This document shows positions 31,450 through 42,336 of a stretch of DNA of 64,000 nucleotides, one piece after another. A program made the translations under genes and the position numbers. Each line of letters starts with the position of its first letter. The stretch's first letter is position 1. The notes under the pieces were generated by a model that saw nothing but the letters and a program-made list of their open reading frames with translations, was not told where the DNA came from and did no database searches. The stretch lies in the NCBI GenBank assembly GCA_900095095.1, contig FMBT01000294.1, forward strand, positions 310,001 through 374,000, read 5' to 3'. The DNA comes from Fragilariopsis cylindrus CCMP1102. Taxonomy: Eukaryota; Bacillariophyta; Bacillariophyceae; Bacillariales; Bacillariaceae.

Positions 31450-33045
31450 TTATGGTGATGACGGTTTTTCTTTTTTGACTTTCCATGAACGCTTTTGCGG
31501 AATGTCAGAATGTAGCCAATCATCTACTTTAGATTTTCCAAGGTTATCTGAGTTACTGCTGTACTTCTTCTTGGCCCTATCTTTCTTCATTTTAGCACCA
31601 GCGAACGGATCAGTACCAGGAAGATAATCATCTTGTCTACCAGTATCGAAATTCCCTTCTCTTTGCATCTTTCGCATAGCCAAAAACTCGGACGGATCGG
31701 GACGATCTTCGTCAGGATATGGTTCATCAATATGACTCGTAGTATATGATTGCTTTGATGTATCTTGTTGTCCTTTGTTTTCTCCTTCGTTCTTAACTAC
31801 TTTTTTACTGGATAGAGTTTTGTTTTCTGCTTCGTTCTTTACTAACTCGACGATCGGCTCTATTGATGAGTATTTTTCAACATTTTCTATCCCTGCCGGT
31901 GTTTCAGAATCTTCTACTATTTCGCCTGTTGTTGGTGCTGTATTTTTATCATTTACCCGTGGCGGCACGGCTGTTGCTGTCGATTCTTTTCTTGCGGGTG
32001 GCGGTGCCCATCGAGTACTAACAATACCAGGCGATTTACTACCAGCTGTTGATGCTGGAGTTGATTTTGACTTCGATATTGTTGCTGATGTTGATGCTAA
32101 TGCTGGTGCTGGTGCTGATATTGATGATGCGGCCGCTGCTGATTGTGCTTTCGAACCTTTCTTTTCATCAAAGGTAAAGGTCATACCATTTGCGCGTGGC
32201 CATTGTTCTTTTGGTGGAGGAACTGGAGAATTTCCTGCTCCAAATACGCTCTGATCGAAATCAATTACACAGCCGGTCATCATGCCCGATTCTTCACTTG
32301 CACAGAAGGCGATACAACGAGCAACCTCTTCTGTATTCAACAGCCTTCCAAAAGGTTGCTTTCGTTCGGCGCTTTCTTTCCAATTTCTTCTATCGGAATC
32401 ACTATTACAATGCAATCGACGTTGCATTTCATCTTCTCCGGGAGTGTCCATCTGCCCTATTGCGAGAGCGTTGACACGGATTCGAGACCACATCAAGGAA
32501 TAAGCAAAGTTTTTCGTCGCGACGTTCAATGCGCCTTTGGACATGCCATACGCTGCAATCATTGGCATCGAACCGTACGATGCTGTCGATGAAATATTAA
32601 TAATCGAACCTTCTATATGTTCTCGTTCCATTATTCGTGCCGCATCTTGCATGAGGAAAAACGGTGCTTTCGTATTGACGTTCATTATCCTATCGTAATC
32701 ATCTGGCGTTGTGTCCCAAATAGAACCACGATCGGTAGTGGCAGCCGCATTAACTAATATATCGAGCGAACCGAATGTTTCATCGGCGACACATAGTATG
32801 TTTCGACATTCGTCCAAATTTTCTAAATCAGCCTTAACGAAGATAGCCGTACAAGACGTTGTCGTCAATTCTTTTGCTAATTGTTGACCACGTTCTTCGT
32901 TACGACCGGAAATTACCAACCCTCGACAACCACGATCTTTGAACAATCGAACAGTTGCTTCGCCAAGCCCCTGTGTCGATCCCGTTACCACGGCAACTTT
33001 ACCCTTGAGGGAAGATTTGGAGGTGTATGTTTGTTCTTGTATCAT
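31450..33045 (-). CDS. Short-chain dehydrogenase/reductase with a long disordered C-terminal extension
   Basis: A 531-aa single-exon product. Residues about 13-270 are a classical SDR Rossmann domain: cofactor motif TGSTQGLG (21-28), ILVNAAA (NNAG-like, about 96-102), INISSTAS with the catalytic Ser (about 152-153), and the catalytic Tyr166 and Lys170 in YGMSK. R42 and R48 near beta-2 suggest NADP(H), by inference. The remaining 260 residues are low-complexity (Ala/Ser/Thr/Lys-rich) but end with a more conserved-looking [20 protein letters not shown] ... [18 protein letters not shown]. No targeting peptide is obvious. The substrate is not predictable from the sequence. It is divergent from the gene at 33490. 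Confidence 0.85.
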   Translation of the reverse strand: MIQEQTYTSKSSLKGKVAVVTGSTQGLGEATVRLFKDRGCRGLVISGRNEERGQQLAKELTTTSCTAIFVKADLENLDECRNILCVADETFGSLDILVNAAATTDRGSIWDTTPDDYDRIMNVNTKAPFFLMQDAARIMEREHIEGSIINISSTASYGSMPMIAAYGMSKGALNVATKNFAYSLMWSRIRVNALAIGQMDTPGEDEMQRRLHCNSDSDRRNWKESAERKQPFGRLLNTEEVARCIAFCASEESGMMTGCVIDFDQSVFGAGNSPVPPPKEQWPRANGMTFTFDEKKGSKAQSAAAASSISAPAPALASTSATISKSKSTPASTAGSKSPGIVSTRWAPPPARKESTATAVPPRVNDKNTAPTTGEIVEDSETPAGIENVEKYSSIEPIVELVKNEAENKTLSSKKVVKNEGENKGQQDTSKQSYTTSHIDEPYPDEDRPDPSEFLAMRKMQREGNFDTGRQDDYLPGTDPFAGAKMKKDRAKKKYSSNSDNLGKSKVDDWLHSDIPQKRSWKVKKEKPSSP

Positions 33046-33489
33046 TTTTCCGTTTTGCCCTTGATGATTGTTGGTGATTGTTGTTGGTTTTGTGTTGGTG
33101 TTGGATGTTGTTGTTATGGTGTTGTTAATGATGATGTATATTATGATGTATGATGTTGTTGTTCTTCAAGAATACTGTATTTAATCTTGCAGTCTTATTG
33201 TCAATCTTGTATTTGTTTTGATTTGCTTGTGTGTCTTGTGTGTCTCGATCACGTGACCGATCTCAGATTTTGGGGTGAACATGTTTTCGAAAAGGGGGAA
33301 TTTCCTTCACAGAATTCAGAATAGCGATCCTACAGTAAACTTGTAATTTAGTTCACAAATACTTACTTTTACATCAAATAGCTGAAGATCGATCAATGGT
33401 ACATGTATATAATCAGTTCTCAAGGAAATCAATAGCTATACCTATACTTGGTGTGTGAATTTACAGCGCAACACTAGACAATAAATAAT
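33046..33489. promoter_or_regulatory. Divergent spacer (SDR / 33490 gene)
   Basis: About 440 bp between divergent starts, with GTTGTTG-type repeats near the SDR start. Presumed to contain both promoters; no specific motif can be named. Confidence 0.45.
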
Positions 33490-34122
33490 ATGGTCGGAAA
33501 ACTAAATAATGATGATGATAATCAGCATCAACAACATCAACACGCCGACGCCGGCAAAGAAGACGAAGACGACGACGTCAACAGCCACAATATCATAGAT
33601 AAAGTAGTATTTCAAGATGATTTTCGTCCTGGTCATGGGAATGCATTACAGGCTACTGTTGCTTCAATATTTGGACTACAATTAATAGATGTACCAAATT
33701 TTATTGACATGCCAGATGGTACAGGATACGAATCGGCTATACAACAATTTTGTTGTCATAAACAGAAAAGAAGATCTATGATAAAAATAAAAATCCACGA
33801 TAATGCAGGCAGTGACAAAGACGACGGGGCAGATAAAATGATAGTAACAAATCCTATACTATTATCTAATGAATACGATAATCAATTATGTATATTACGT
33901 GGAAAAAGTCCAAGAGGAAATTTTGGACATGTTGTTGTTGCAAGAAAAAGAAGCGTACAAGAAGAAGAAGGGGTAGTAGTAAATGGAAGTAATAATAATA
34001 AAGATAATAGTGATGATAATGATGATAGTATGTTTGAAATGATTCATGATCCACATCCAGATGGAACTTTCGTTGATGGAAATGAAAGATTTGGTTGGTG
34101 TATGTTTTTTGTTGTTGATTGA
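33490..34122 (+). CDS. Papain-fold-like protein lacking the expected catalytic Cys
   Basis: A 210-aa single-exon product with a His/Gln/Asp-rich N-terminus and Asn/Asp inserts. The structured parts resemble a small cysteine-peptidase-like family: GHGNALQATVASIFGLQLIDVPNF corresponds to the usual G-N/D-C-x-x-A-x-x-A-S-LLGLPL-x-x-VPHF helix, RGKSPRGNFGHVVVARK to the His-bearing strand, and MIHDPHPDGTF to the HDPHPS segment. If this alignment is right, the Cys is replaced by Ala (GNALQA), so it would be a pseudoenzyme or binding protein. No signal peptide. The family resemblance is from memory of motif patterns, not from a search. Confidence 0.6.
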   Translation: MVGKLNNDDDNQHQQHQHADAGKEDEDDDVNSHNIIDKVVFQDDFRPGHGNALQATVASIFGLQLIDVPNFIDMPDGTGYESAIQQFCCHKQKRRSMIKIKIHDNAGSDKDDGADKMIVTNPILLSNEYDNQLCILRGKSPRGNFGHVVVARKRSVQEEEGVVVNGSNNNKDNSDDNDDSMFEMIHDPHPDGTFVDGNERFGWCMFFVVD

Positions 34123-34456
34123 TTGATATATATTTAAGGATTAATGAATACTAGCTAGAATTCCTTTTGTAATGTACCTAAACAACTAATACGTACCTCA
34201 AAAATTAAATTAAGATGGAAATGTTATAATATAAAGGTACTTACAGTACTTCATCAATCGGGTGAATGAATTACAATTTTTTTTAATTCCGTTGCATCCA
34301 ATAGTAATGGAAGCGATGCATATTATATCTCTTATCTACTTCTTCTGTCAGATTTATTATTATAAACGAAATCAATATTTTTTGTTTGTTTTAAACAAAT
34401 GTGCACTTTGTATGGTACACCATAGATTATGTATATAATAACAATCAAAATCCTTA
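34123..34456. other. Convergent spacer, nothing seen
   Basis: AT-rich 3' UTR region between convergent genes. No repeat or motif. Confidence 0.5.
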
Positions 34457-35527
34457 CTATGCTTGTTGGTATAGACTACCCGTGTAGCTGGCAATGGCAG
34501 CTATTGTTGTTGCTATTGTTGTTGTTGTTGTTGTTGCATCGTCATTATTCAAACTTTTCTTTTTAGTATCTGCTACTTCATCCTCGTCGTCCAATGACGA
34601 ATGATCTTTTTTCTCTAGAATAGAAGAAGAATATGTACTAGTAGTTGTTGTTGTTGTTGTTGTTGATGGACAACTTGAACTTTTATTAATCCCTTTGTAG
34701 GTTTTACAAACAAAATTCAACAGACTATCAATGATATCATTTTGAATCTCATCATTATGTATACCATTAACAACAATATGTGGAACAAATTCGTGTTTTG
34801 GATCTAAATTGTTTGTCTTCAATGCCATTTTATGTTCTAATTCATTGCCTTCTTTTGATATAGAACAAAATTGTATTTCTTCAATAATTTCTATATCTAA
34901 ATCTAAATCCAAGTCCACATCCAATGCGCAGTCTAACGCAATTTGATAATAATCTTGATGCACTTCCCGACTATCATTATTATGTTCGATACAATTTATA
35001 TATTTAAATTTCTTTAAATCGTCTTTAATTTTATTTATTGCGCATGTTTCAATTATATTATATATACATTCTGATTCACCATGCTGGCATTGAAATTCAT
35101 AAAATCCACTTTCTGGATTGGGCTGGGATGATACTTCTTTGGCATTCCCATATGGAATAAACGTAATATCGGCCATATCTAAAAAGTTATCAGCTTGATA
35201 TGCTTCATAAAACGACCCAAAAATTATATCTCGGCAATCAGGACATTGACTTTCATAATATAATTCTACTTGGACTTTGTTATTATCGTTATCCTTATCG
35301 TTTTGATCTGCTCTTATTTCGCTTCTGCTGCTGCTACTGTTGCTGATATCTTCGTCGTTGCTGATGTCTGTGGAATCTTTATAGACAGAAGTTGTCGTTG
35401 CAGCAGCGGCAACGACAATACCAGCGATGTTCAATAACATCAGAAGAGCAACGAGAAGTAATAGGTAGCAGAAATGTCTCATTATTTTGCCGCCGACGAA
35501 TTGAGTCTTCGAACAGAAGTGAGGCAA
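34457..35527 (-). CDS. GILT-type thiol reductase, secretory/lysosomal
   Basis: Gamma-interferon-inducible lysosomal thiol reductases reduce disulfides in acidic compartments and vacuoles. The frame gives 356 aa; Met16 (35482) is a better start, just ahead of the signal peptide MRHFCYLLLLVALLMLLNIA. An Asp/Asn/Ser-rich propeptide precedes the thioredoxin-like fold: VELYYESQCPDCRDII with the active-site C95-P-D-C98, then the GILT signature FQCQHGESEC (about 146-154), FVPHIVVNG and SLLNFVC. Further cysteines (CAINK, CIEH) match those forming structural disulfides in the family. The C-terminal 80 residues are Ser/Thr-rich with TTTTTTT tracts, possibly a stalk. Likely located in a lytic vacuole. 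Confidence 0.87.
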   Translation of the reverse strand: MPHFCSKTQFVGGKIMRHFCYLLLLVALLMLLNIAGIVVAAAATTTSVYKDSTDISNDEDISNSSSSRSEIRADQNDKDNDNNKVQVELYYESQCPDCRDIIFGSFYEAYQADNFLDMADITFIPYGNAKEVSSQPNPESGFYEFQCQHGESECIYNIIETCAINKIKDDLKKFKYINCIEHNNDSREVHQDYYQIALDCALDVDLDLDLDIEIIEEIQFCSISKEGNELEHKMALKTNNLDPKHEFVPHIVVNGIHNDEIQNDIIDSLLNFVCKTYKGINKSSSCPSTTTTTTTTSTYSSSILEKKDHSSLDDEDEVADTKKKSLNNDDATTTTTTIATTIAAIASYTGSLYQQA

Positions 35528-36054
35528 TTTGTTCCTTGCCTTGTCTTGCTACAGTGCTAATCTAGTAGAGTAGTATATGTATTGCCTTGTGAGCGAAGTA
35601 TGATGTCTTCTCGTCACTTCTTCATCACTTAATTTTTTGTATAAGTTACCGTACTGAACATAAAATCTTCAGAGTCGTCGTCTTTGATAGGAATGTCCCA
35701 GTCGTGCATACCTAAATATTTGATTTGATTCATTCGATTCAATGGTCGTGCGGTGAATTGATACGCCTTTGAGAATTCACACTTACTTATTGTACCACGA
35801 ATCGATATCCATGTCACCTTCTTTAATCAATCAATCGCTTCCAGCTTATTTCAAGCACATGTATATCCCATATCCCATCATCTCTCATCTCAACAACAGC
35901 ACAAAGTAGTACTCGTAGCTCGTACAATTACAAGTGCGTTGTACAGTCCTCCTCGTCAGCAATATAGTAGCAGATAGCAGATAGCAAGCAACGAGCATCG
36001 AGTAACGAGCATCGAGTAACGAGCAACGAGCAACGAGCAACAAGAATCATCATA
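35528..36054. other. Divergent spacer with tandem repeats and a possible orphan exon
   Basis: Contains tandem AACGAGC/ATCGAGT heptamers (35986-36044) just before the next gene. A minus-strand frame (35629-35817) reads like protein (GMHDWDIPIKDDDSEDFMFS) but has no ATG at its 5' end and I could not attach it to another exon in phase. It may be a small uncharacterised exon. Confidence 0.45.
35986..36044. repeat. Heptamer tandem repeat in a 5' leader
   Basis: Units of ACGAGCA and TCGAGTA alternate in a 59-bp block that ends about 10 bases before the ATG at 36055. Confidence 0.8.
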
Positions 36055-36963
36055 ATGTTGAGATTGATTGTGACCACCAAGAGTATTGTAGCGATTGCTA
36101 TCGCCGTGCTTGCCGTCTCGCCGAGACTGCCCGACGATCCGCCCTTATTCAATTTTGGATTTCCATGTATTAGTTTGGGCGGACGCCTCACCCATCGCTT
36201 TCGATTTTTGGTCGTCATTATGTTAGTGCTCCACCTCGCTCGCAGTCTTGTGGCGGATCTGTACGTACCCTATCTAGGAACGCAGCTGGTGTTGGGGGTG
36301 CTGGAAACTGTCAGTGCTTCATTTGGAGTCCTTTATATGCCATATCTATTGCAGGTGTGGCTATCGGGCAGAATAAATATTGGAGGCCGACCCGGCGATA
36401 ACCTCAGGACCTGGTGGATCGCCATTACGTCGATCAGTATCATGGCGGGTGTGCTGGCCGATACGGTATCGGGTCATTTCTGGGCGCTCAAAAAGGTGGC
36501 TAACGTCATCAGTGTCTACCCGGTGTGGACGACGCTCCAGAAGTACAATTCCGTCACCATGTTGGGCGGACCGTATCGGGGACGCGGAACAGTACTATCT
36601 CAGCTAGTGTCGCATTGTGAAATATTTGTGCTACTGAGCAATCTAGCCGATATTGGTCAGGAGATGGTAAGGTTTGCTGTTGCGTCAGGGTACTACCCAG
36701 ATGTAGATGCTACGAGTGTTACCGATGGTTTCACCAAACAAAGTCACAACGATAGTGTCTTGATGATACTCATGTTGGCCATTCGACATACTAGCGGATT
36801 CGCGGCTTGGATACGCATCCTGTGCCATTCTATCTTGCTCAACGTGCTGGACGAACAGTGTTTTATTAGTGAGCACAGAACAAGGGATGATGATGCCGAG
36901 GGTGCAGAAGGCAACCATTTGGTTACCACACTAGCAGCACCTCTTGTCAATCGTACTGTATAA
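36055..36963 (+). CDS. Multipass membrane protein, unknown family
   Basis: A 302-aa single-exon product that is more GC-rich than its neighbours. Several hydrophobic stretches fit membrane helices: VAIAIAVLAVS at the N-terminus, FLVVIMLVLHLARSLVADLYV, LVLGVLETVSASFGVLYMPYL, WWIAITSISIMAGVLADTV, LVSHCEIFVLLSNLADIG and LMILMLAIRHTSGFAAWI. A loop contains WTTLQKYNSVTMLGGPYRGRG, the most motif-like part. The C-terminus is acidic and soluble. No catalytic motif is visible and I do not recognise the family; a transporter-like or diatom-specific membrane protein is possible. Confidence 0.6.
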   Translation: MLRLIVTTKSIVAIAIAVLAVSPRLPDDPPLFNFGFPCISLGGRLTHRFRFLVVIMLVLHLARSLVADLYVPYLGTQLVLGVLETVSASFGVLYMPYLLQVWLSGRINIGGRPGDNLRTWWIAITSISIMAGVLADTVSGHFWALKKVANVISVYPVWTTLQKYNSVTMLGGPYRGRGTVLSQLVSHCEIFVLLSNLADIGQEMVRFAVASGYYPDVDATSVTDGFTKQSHNDSVLMILMLAIRHTSGFAAWIRILCHSILLNVLDEQCFISEHRTRDDDAEGAEGNHLVTTLAAPLVNRTV

Positions 36964-37094
36964 TATTGTTGCAAGTAATTCGGTAATGGTAACTTAGGGC
37001 TTTTTTTATCTTAGTAAAACAAGAAGTAGTTTATGGCATACATTAGCAAAAATATTGTTACTGGTAATATAGTATGAATAGTTGCCCATTAGTT

Positions 37095-37590
37095 TTAGTC
37101 AAGAACAATGTAGAGCGAACCGACGATGAAGAAGAAAACAGTTAAAGAATCAAAATTTAGATTTCGAGGGATGGCTGAAGAAATATATTCTTTTTCTTCT
37201 ACTTCTATCACTACAGGATTCCGTGTTGCCCTTAGATTTGCTATGGTGGGAATATCATCTGTAGTAGGGACTGATTCATCTTCAGCTTCCTTGTTGTTAT
37301 TATTGTCCATGGTAATTTTGCTCACGTCCACGATCGAATACATTTCTTCTTTTTCGATTTGACCTCCATGGATTTCATTGTAAGCATCTTTGATGGTTTG
37401 TTCCAAAAATTATATCTCGTCCTGGGTCAGCGAAATACTACGATTAAGACCGTATATGGTGATAATGTTCTCGTCCAATTCTTCTTCTTCTTCTTCGATT
37501 TGACCTTCATGAATTTCATTGTATGCATCTTGGATGATTTCTTCCAAAAATGATGCCTCGTCCTTGGTCAGTCACGACAAGAACCAATCA
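37095..37590 (-). pseudogene. Duplicated FLEE..DAYNEIH repeat protein, interrupted
   Basis: Two copies of one unit are translated in the same frame: LTKDEASFLEEIIQDAYNEIH (37575-37513) and LTQDEI, a stop, then FLEQTIKDAYNEIHGGQIEK (37426-37350). The second copy continues with an acidic stretch and a C-terminal hydrophobic segment (LTVFFFIVGSLYIVLD), as for a tail anchor. The in-frame TAA in the second unit breaks the long frame; an alternative is a small 103-aa gene starting at 37406 with the upstream copy as relic. The unit resembles repeats found in diatom secreted proteins (inference). Confidence 0.4.
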
Positions 37591-37825
37591 AACAACAAGC
37601 TCGCGCATAAAGCGCGAAGATGGATCTTTTGATTTTTCATTTTTCACTTTTCACTGCATCACACAAACCATACACTACCATACACTTCAAATAATACAAC
37701 CACGAACATAGCATCAACAGACTATTTTATCGGCTCAAACTCAAATAAATCAGTATTAATTCGTTCATTGACAAATTGCTTAATCTTCAAAGATAATAAA
37801 TAATAAAATTACACTACCTATCGAA

Positions 37826-38362
37826 ATGGGAATTCGTTGCAATACTAAGACCGAAATCAAAAGCAGTGCCTTCTCAAGTCTTGCCATCTTCGTCGTCGTC
37901 GTCGTCATTGCGTTAGCAACGACGAACGCGTTGAGTTTTGTTGATGCATTTCAATCGGTGAATAAGTCTCTGTCGTTGTCATTATCAACGAGAACAATAT
38001 CAAAGATAAATATCGAATCATCCCATACAATAACACGTCCAATAACACATATTATCGATATCGAAGAAAGAAAAAATGTTGTGACGACTTCTACTACTAC
38101 TACTACTACCAATACGATTCTTTTTATGGCACCACATAAAAACAAGAAAAAGAATGTCGATGAAGGCAATAGTGATGACACAAATACTAGTACATCTCCA
38201 TTTTTGGAAAATATCAAAAATGCTAAACCGGGAACTTTAATTATATTACCTTTCGTTGCACTATTTGGAATCGATTTGTTACTGAATATTTTGGTCATCA
38301 CAAAAAGATCAATCGAATATTTCGTCTTTGGAGAGGTACCTAGCATCGAGCCTTGGTGGTAA
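37826..38362 (+). CDS. Plastid-targeted small membrane protein, unknown function
   Basis: A 178-aa product. The N-terminus is a signal peptide (LAIFVVVVVIALATTNALS) followed by FVDAFQS, which fits the diatom plastid-import motif with Phe after the cleavage site (ASAFAP-like). After a Ser/Thr-rich transit region comes MAPHKNKKKN, an Asp/Asn/Thr linker, and a conserved-looking core: FLENIKNAKPGTLIILPFVAL with one membrane helix (LIILPFVALFGIDLLLNILVI) and the C-terminus KRSIEYFVFGEVPSIEPWW. Aromatic, short and single-helix, it resembles small thylakoid or envelope proteins, but I do not recognise a family. Confidence 0.72.
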   Translation: MGIRCNTKTEIKSSAFSSLAIFVVVVVIALATTNALSFVDAFQSVNKSLSLSLSTRTISKINIESSHTITRPITHIIDIEERKNVVTTSTTTTTTNTILFMAPHKNKKKNVDEGNSDDTNTSTSPFLENIKNAKPGTLIILPFVALFGIDLLLNILVITKRSIEYFVFGEVPSIEPWW

Positions 38363-38709
38363 TAAATAATAGTACAAGATTACTTTGTACCGTATACATG
38401 ATAGGCATTTTTCTTTCTACCATCTCGATTGATGGAACTAAAATCTAATCTAATAATAGATGAAGTATAGTATTATATTGCGAAAAGGGGGATAATTTTT
38501 TGACTTTTCATAATCGTGGCCGCCCCTTTTTGCTATGCGAGAGATCGATCAGATCTTATTTTACTCTCGCTCTATTATAAAAATATCTTTTATCTACAAT
38601 AATCACATCATCAATCTCGAAATAACAATCAAACATGATTTGACAAGCGTATCGGCAACCCAACTAAAGTTAATAATATTTGTTATCATTACAATATAAC
38701 CTACAAATA

Positions 38710-41700
38710 ATGACGGAGAAGTTATGTCTCTTCATCATCTTCCTATCTTGTTCTTTGGTGTCTTTGGCGAACGCTTCAATTCTTGTCACTGTTTCTACAC
38801 CAACAGGAAATCAAAATAGTGGGAAATCATCATCATTATCCTCCTCCTCCGTTACCTACAAAGTGGTCAACGAATTCAATGAAACACTCTTCAGAGGAGA
38901 TGACATTGCCGTATTTATGTATGGGACGTGGTGTGTCGCATCATCATCGTCATCGTCATCTGCACAGCAGCAATCTTCGTCGTCGCCGTCGTCAGCATGT
39001 TCAGATAATACTGATTCAACTAAAACCAACAAAACTAAAACTGAAACATCATCACGACCACTTACCTTTGTAAATCAAGAAACTATGAATGGTACAGTAC
39101 CTGGATTAGGAAAATACCATGGCATACGTATTCGATGGACTTGTAGTCCTATAACACAACCGTCCGACAATGATCGTAACAAATTCAACAACAATAATAA
39201 TAATAATAATTCCAGTACACCACTAGTGCATACTCCTATTTCTGTTCCAGTTGTTACATCGTTCTTGAATTTTGAATCCCAGAGAGCTGTCATATTCGAT
39301 ATAGAATTTCCAAATGGAGCTGAAAACACTTCACTGACGTTGTCGCGCAATAATGGCAACGACAACAAGGATGGTAGTACCGCAACTCTCGTAACATTTC
39401 CCTCGTTTGTCATGGCGTCATCAATGAAAAAAGGAGAGGGGGGAAAAAGAGAATTTATACCAGTAAAGAACAACAACAAGAAAATAATGGAAATGAATAA
39501 TTACTTTCCTCCAACTTTTCCTTCTGCTCTCTCATGGGAAGGCTCATTCGTCCAAAGTGTCCGAGGGCTTTCTACGGGTCCACAGGGTGGACCAACTGTA
39601 TTTTACAACGCATCAGATCCGTCCTTGAAGAATGTTGTTCTGGTAAGTCAATTCTTCCTCTCCAAAACTACCAACAGTCCTCATCATTCATCGATTAAAA
39701 TACGAAAACACAACAACACAGAAAACGCTACCAACAGAAACACTAAAAGTAATACCAAGAATCACTGGAGTACTTTTACCGCCGGAAACAACAAGGATTG
39801 GACTGGAAGATATTCTGCCTTTTCTCCTGGAATTAGTGGTCGAATAAAGACGATCCCCGCCGGGTTTTCCCAGTCAATTTTACTGTACGAAGGTAGTCAA
39901 TACGGTATAACAGGAACATTGAACGAATGGGGAAGCATTATGCAAAAAACTTCAACGTCGACATTTCCTTCAGTCTCGACATCGACCTCGACCTCCAAGT
40001 TTTCACTGTCGTCACATGACGAAGAAGAAAAGGATAGAAATAAGATTAAGGATGTGACCTTAGAAAAGATCGGGTATCAAACAGACAATGGGGCGATGTA
40101 TTGCTTTTGCCCACAAAAAAACTGCTCGAAAGTGTTATTGCATGAAAAAGAATATTTAGATTCGATCGGAATACCCATAGGATATCTATCGTTTCAAGGG
40201 GCAGGAACTTCGAGTGGAAGAGGGAAAGCCGCTCCGTAAGTGCACGTGATGCTATGGAATGAAATGTGACATTAAAGTTCCCTGTCTGGTGTTGTAAAAT
40301 TAAAAAGATTTTCCCTATCACTTGAAAAATCTGACCATGCTTTTTTTGAAACATTCATTGCCATTATAGGTGGTGCATTGAACGATGGAGTGCAGATGGG
40401 GGTCAGGATCCAGAACATTACCCGTTGGATATGAAGACGTTTCATCAAGCGTTAGCGAAGCCTTTGCAGCTGTACGCTCCCTATTTTTGTCCTAACTCAA
40501 CGAAATATTTTCAACCTAACACTCCGTGGAAATCTCTCTCGTCTAATCCGGACCTGCCAGGTTGTTCTGGATTTTCCTTTGACACCGTAGACGCTGCCGA
40601 CTCGAAAGACTTTTTCACATGGTTTATGAAGAAGGGGGTAGATGCAGCCGGGATGGCAAGTTTTGAATCTGACTTTATGAATCAGAATGTCAATTGTGTG
40701 GATGATTTCATTGAGTCGGCTACTGCCACCGATGACTTCTTATCGGGAATGGCAGACGCGGCCCTTGAATTAAATACTCCGATTCAATGGTGTTATGCGT
40801 CGCCAAATTCTGTATTCGCCTCACTTGACTTCCCTGCCGTAACAAACTTTCGTGTTTCGTTTGACTTTTGTTATGGACACAGCTACGAAATTGGGGAATC
40901 TTCCCTACTGGTATGGGCTCTAGGAGCCGTTGCTAGTAAAGATACGTTGTGGACGACCAACAATGACAAGACAGAAACCCCTGGATGCAAATGGACTGTC
41001 GACCACGAGACTGTTGCGGCAGAGCTACATATTGTTTTAGCGCTCATGAGCACAGGGTAAGATCTAGTAGCGTTGAATGGTGATTTTTCAAGAGTATTCA
41101 GTCTATCAAAGAACATTTATGTATATGCAAAAAGATCTTCTAGGGTATTCGCTGACGTTTTTCTGTTTTCTTTGATTGGTTAATCCCTTCTACTTAATAC
41201 ATATAGGCCGGTTGGAATTTCTGACGCAATCGGTATGACTAATGCCACGTTGTTACAACGAGTAATATCGAAAGATGGGTATCTGCTGCAACCATCAAAA
41301 CCTATAACTGCAGTCGATTCAAGCTTTCTAGATAACTCACAATTAGATGGTTACCTATATGGAACTTACAGTCTAGGGCCGTCTTGGATATTTGTTTCTT
41401 TCCAGATTCGAAATCCTTTTACTGTTACTCTTCGAGATTTCTGGCCTCCAGTGAAAGTGGAACAGTCATTAACGTCTCTTATGTTGGCTTATCGAACATT
41501 TGCATCTAGTTCCGATTGTCTGGATGGTGCTGACGCTATCCAGAGTGGTTGTGTCACAATGGTAGCTATAAAAGATGATGTCAGCACCAATAGTTCGGGC
41601 TCCATATTCGTTGTACCATCTTCATCATTTGAATCTCCTGGGTCAGATCTTTCACCAACCGTTGTTACGGTATTTCAAGAATGTCCTCATAATGGCGTAT

Positions 41701-41978
41701 TCTTTCTGGGAGAATTAAACAAATACGTTGCACTTTCACCGAGACGATTCAAATCCTTAACTTGTACGAAGGAGGGTATATCTGTTATGATACAAGGTAG
41801 CAAAGACGAAATCGTTGAGTTAACATTCTTGCTCCCTCGCACTATTGGTACGAAAATTTGGTACGAAGTATGGCAAGAAAAAGTAAACATTTCAGAAAAG
41901 GATGCTCTTGCTAGAGTCGATTTTCGAATGACCGATCATATGAACCGCGAGATGATTTTTGTGACGAGGGAAGAGTAA
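38710..41978 (+). CDS. Large secreted glycoside-hydrolase-like protein (3 exons)
   Basis: Exons 38710-40235, 40370-41056 and 41207-41978 join in frame across introns of 134 and 150 bp (both GTAAG...ATAG), giving 994 aa. The start at 38710 places a clean signal peptide, MTEKLCLFIIFLSCSLVSLA, at the N-terminus; the frame is also open to 38680. The first 350 residues look like a beta-sandwich with Ser/Asn/Thr inserts. The middle has GAGTSSGRGKAAPWCIERWS and LDMKTFHQALAKPLQLYAPYF. The third exon starts PVGISDAIGMTNATLLQRVI and KDGYLLQPSKPITAVDSSF, similar in pattern to the GPVG--D-IG--N...C-KDG-LLKPDKP region of alpha-galactosidase/raffinose-synthase-type TIM barrels (recalled, not searched), followed by a beta-rich end. 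Probably an extracellular or vacuolar glycan-active protein; catalytic acids were not identified. Confidence 0.72.
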
Positions 41979-42336
41979 TTTCAATATTCCGCGAGACTTA
42001 ATCAACCCAAGTGGCAGTCGAGTATACCATACACTAGGTTATTATTATCCTAAATCTTTTTGTTTGTACATTATTATCGGCGGTCGAAACTTCTTTCTGT
42101 TTTCACAATACATGCAAGTGCAAAGTATTTATTGAAACTACAAAAAGTAACCTTTATGATATAGATAGAATTTCAATTTATTCATACTCGAACTATACTC
42201 TGTGTTACTTCGACGTGTAATAGTCATATAGTAATAAAGTATAAAAATAAGATTAATCTACAACACGCATAGTGCAACAAACTCCTCTTGTCTTTCCTCC
42301 CCTACATACGTATCGGCACACATGATAGTATTATTT
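41979..42336. other. Convergent spacer, nothing seen
   Basis: AT-rich 3' flanking sequence of two convergent genes. No feature stands out. Confidence 0.5.

Noticed and set aside
35629-35817. Protein-like minus-strand frame
   Set aside because: No ATG at its start and I could not splice it in phase to another exon; left as a note in the spacer.
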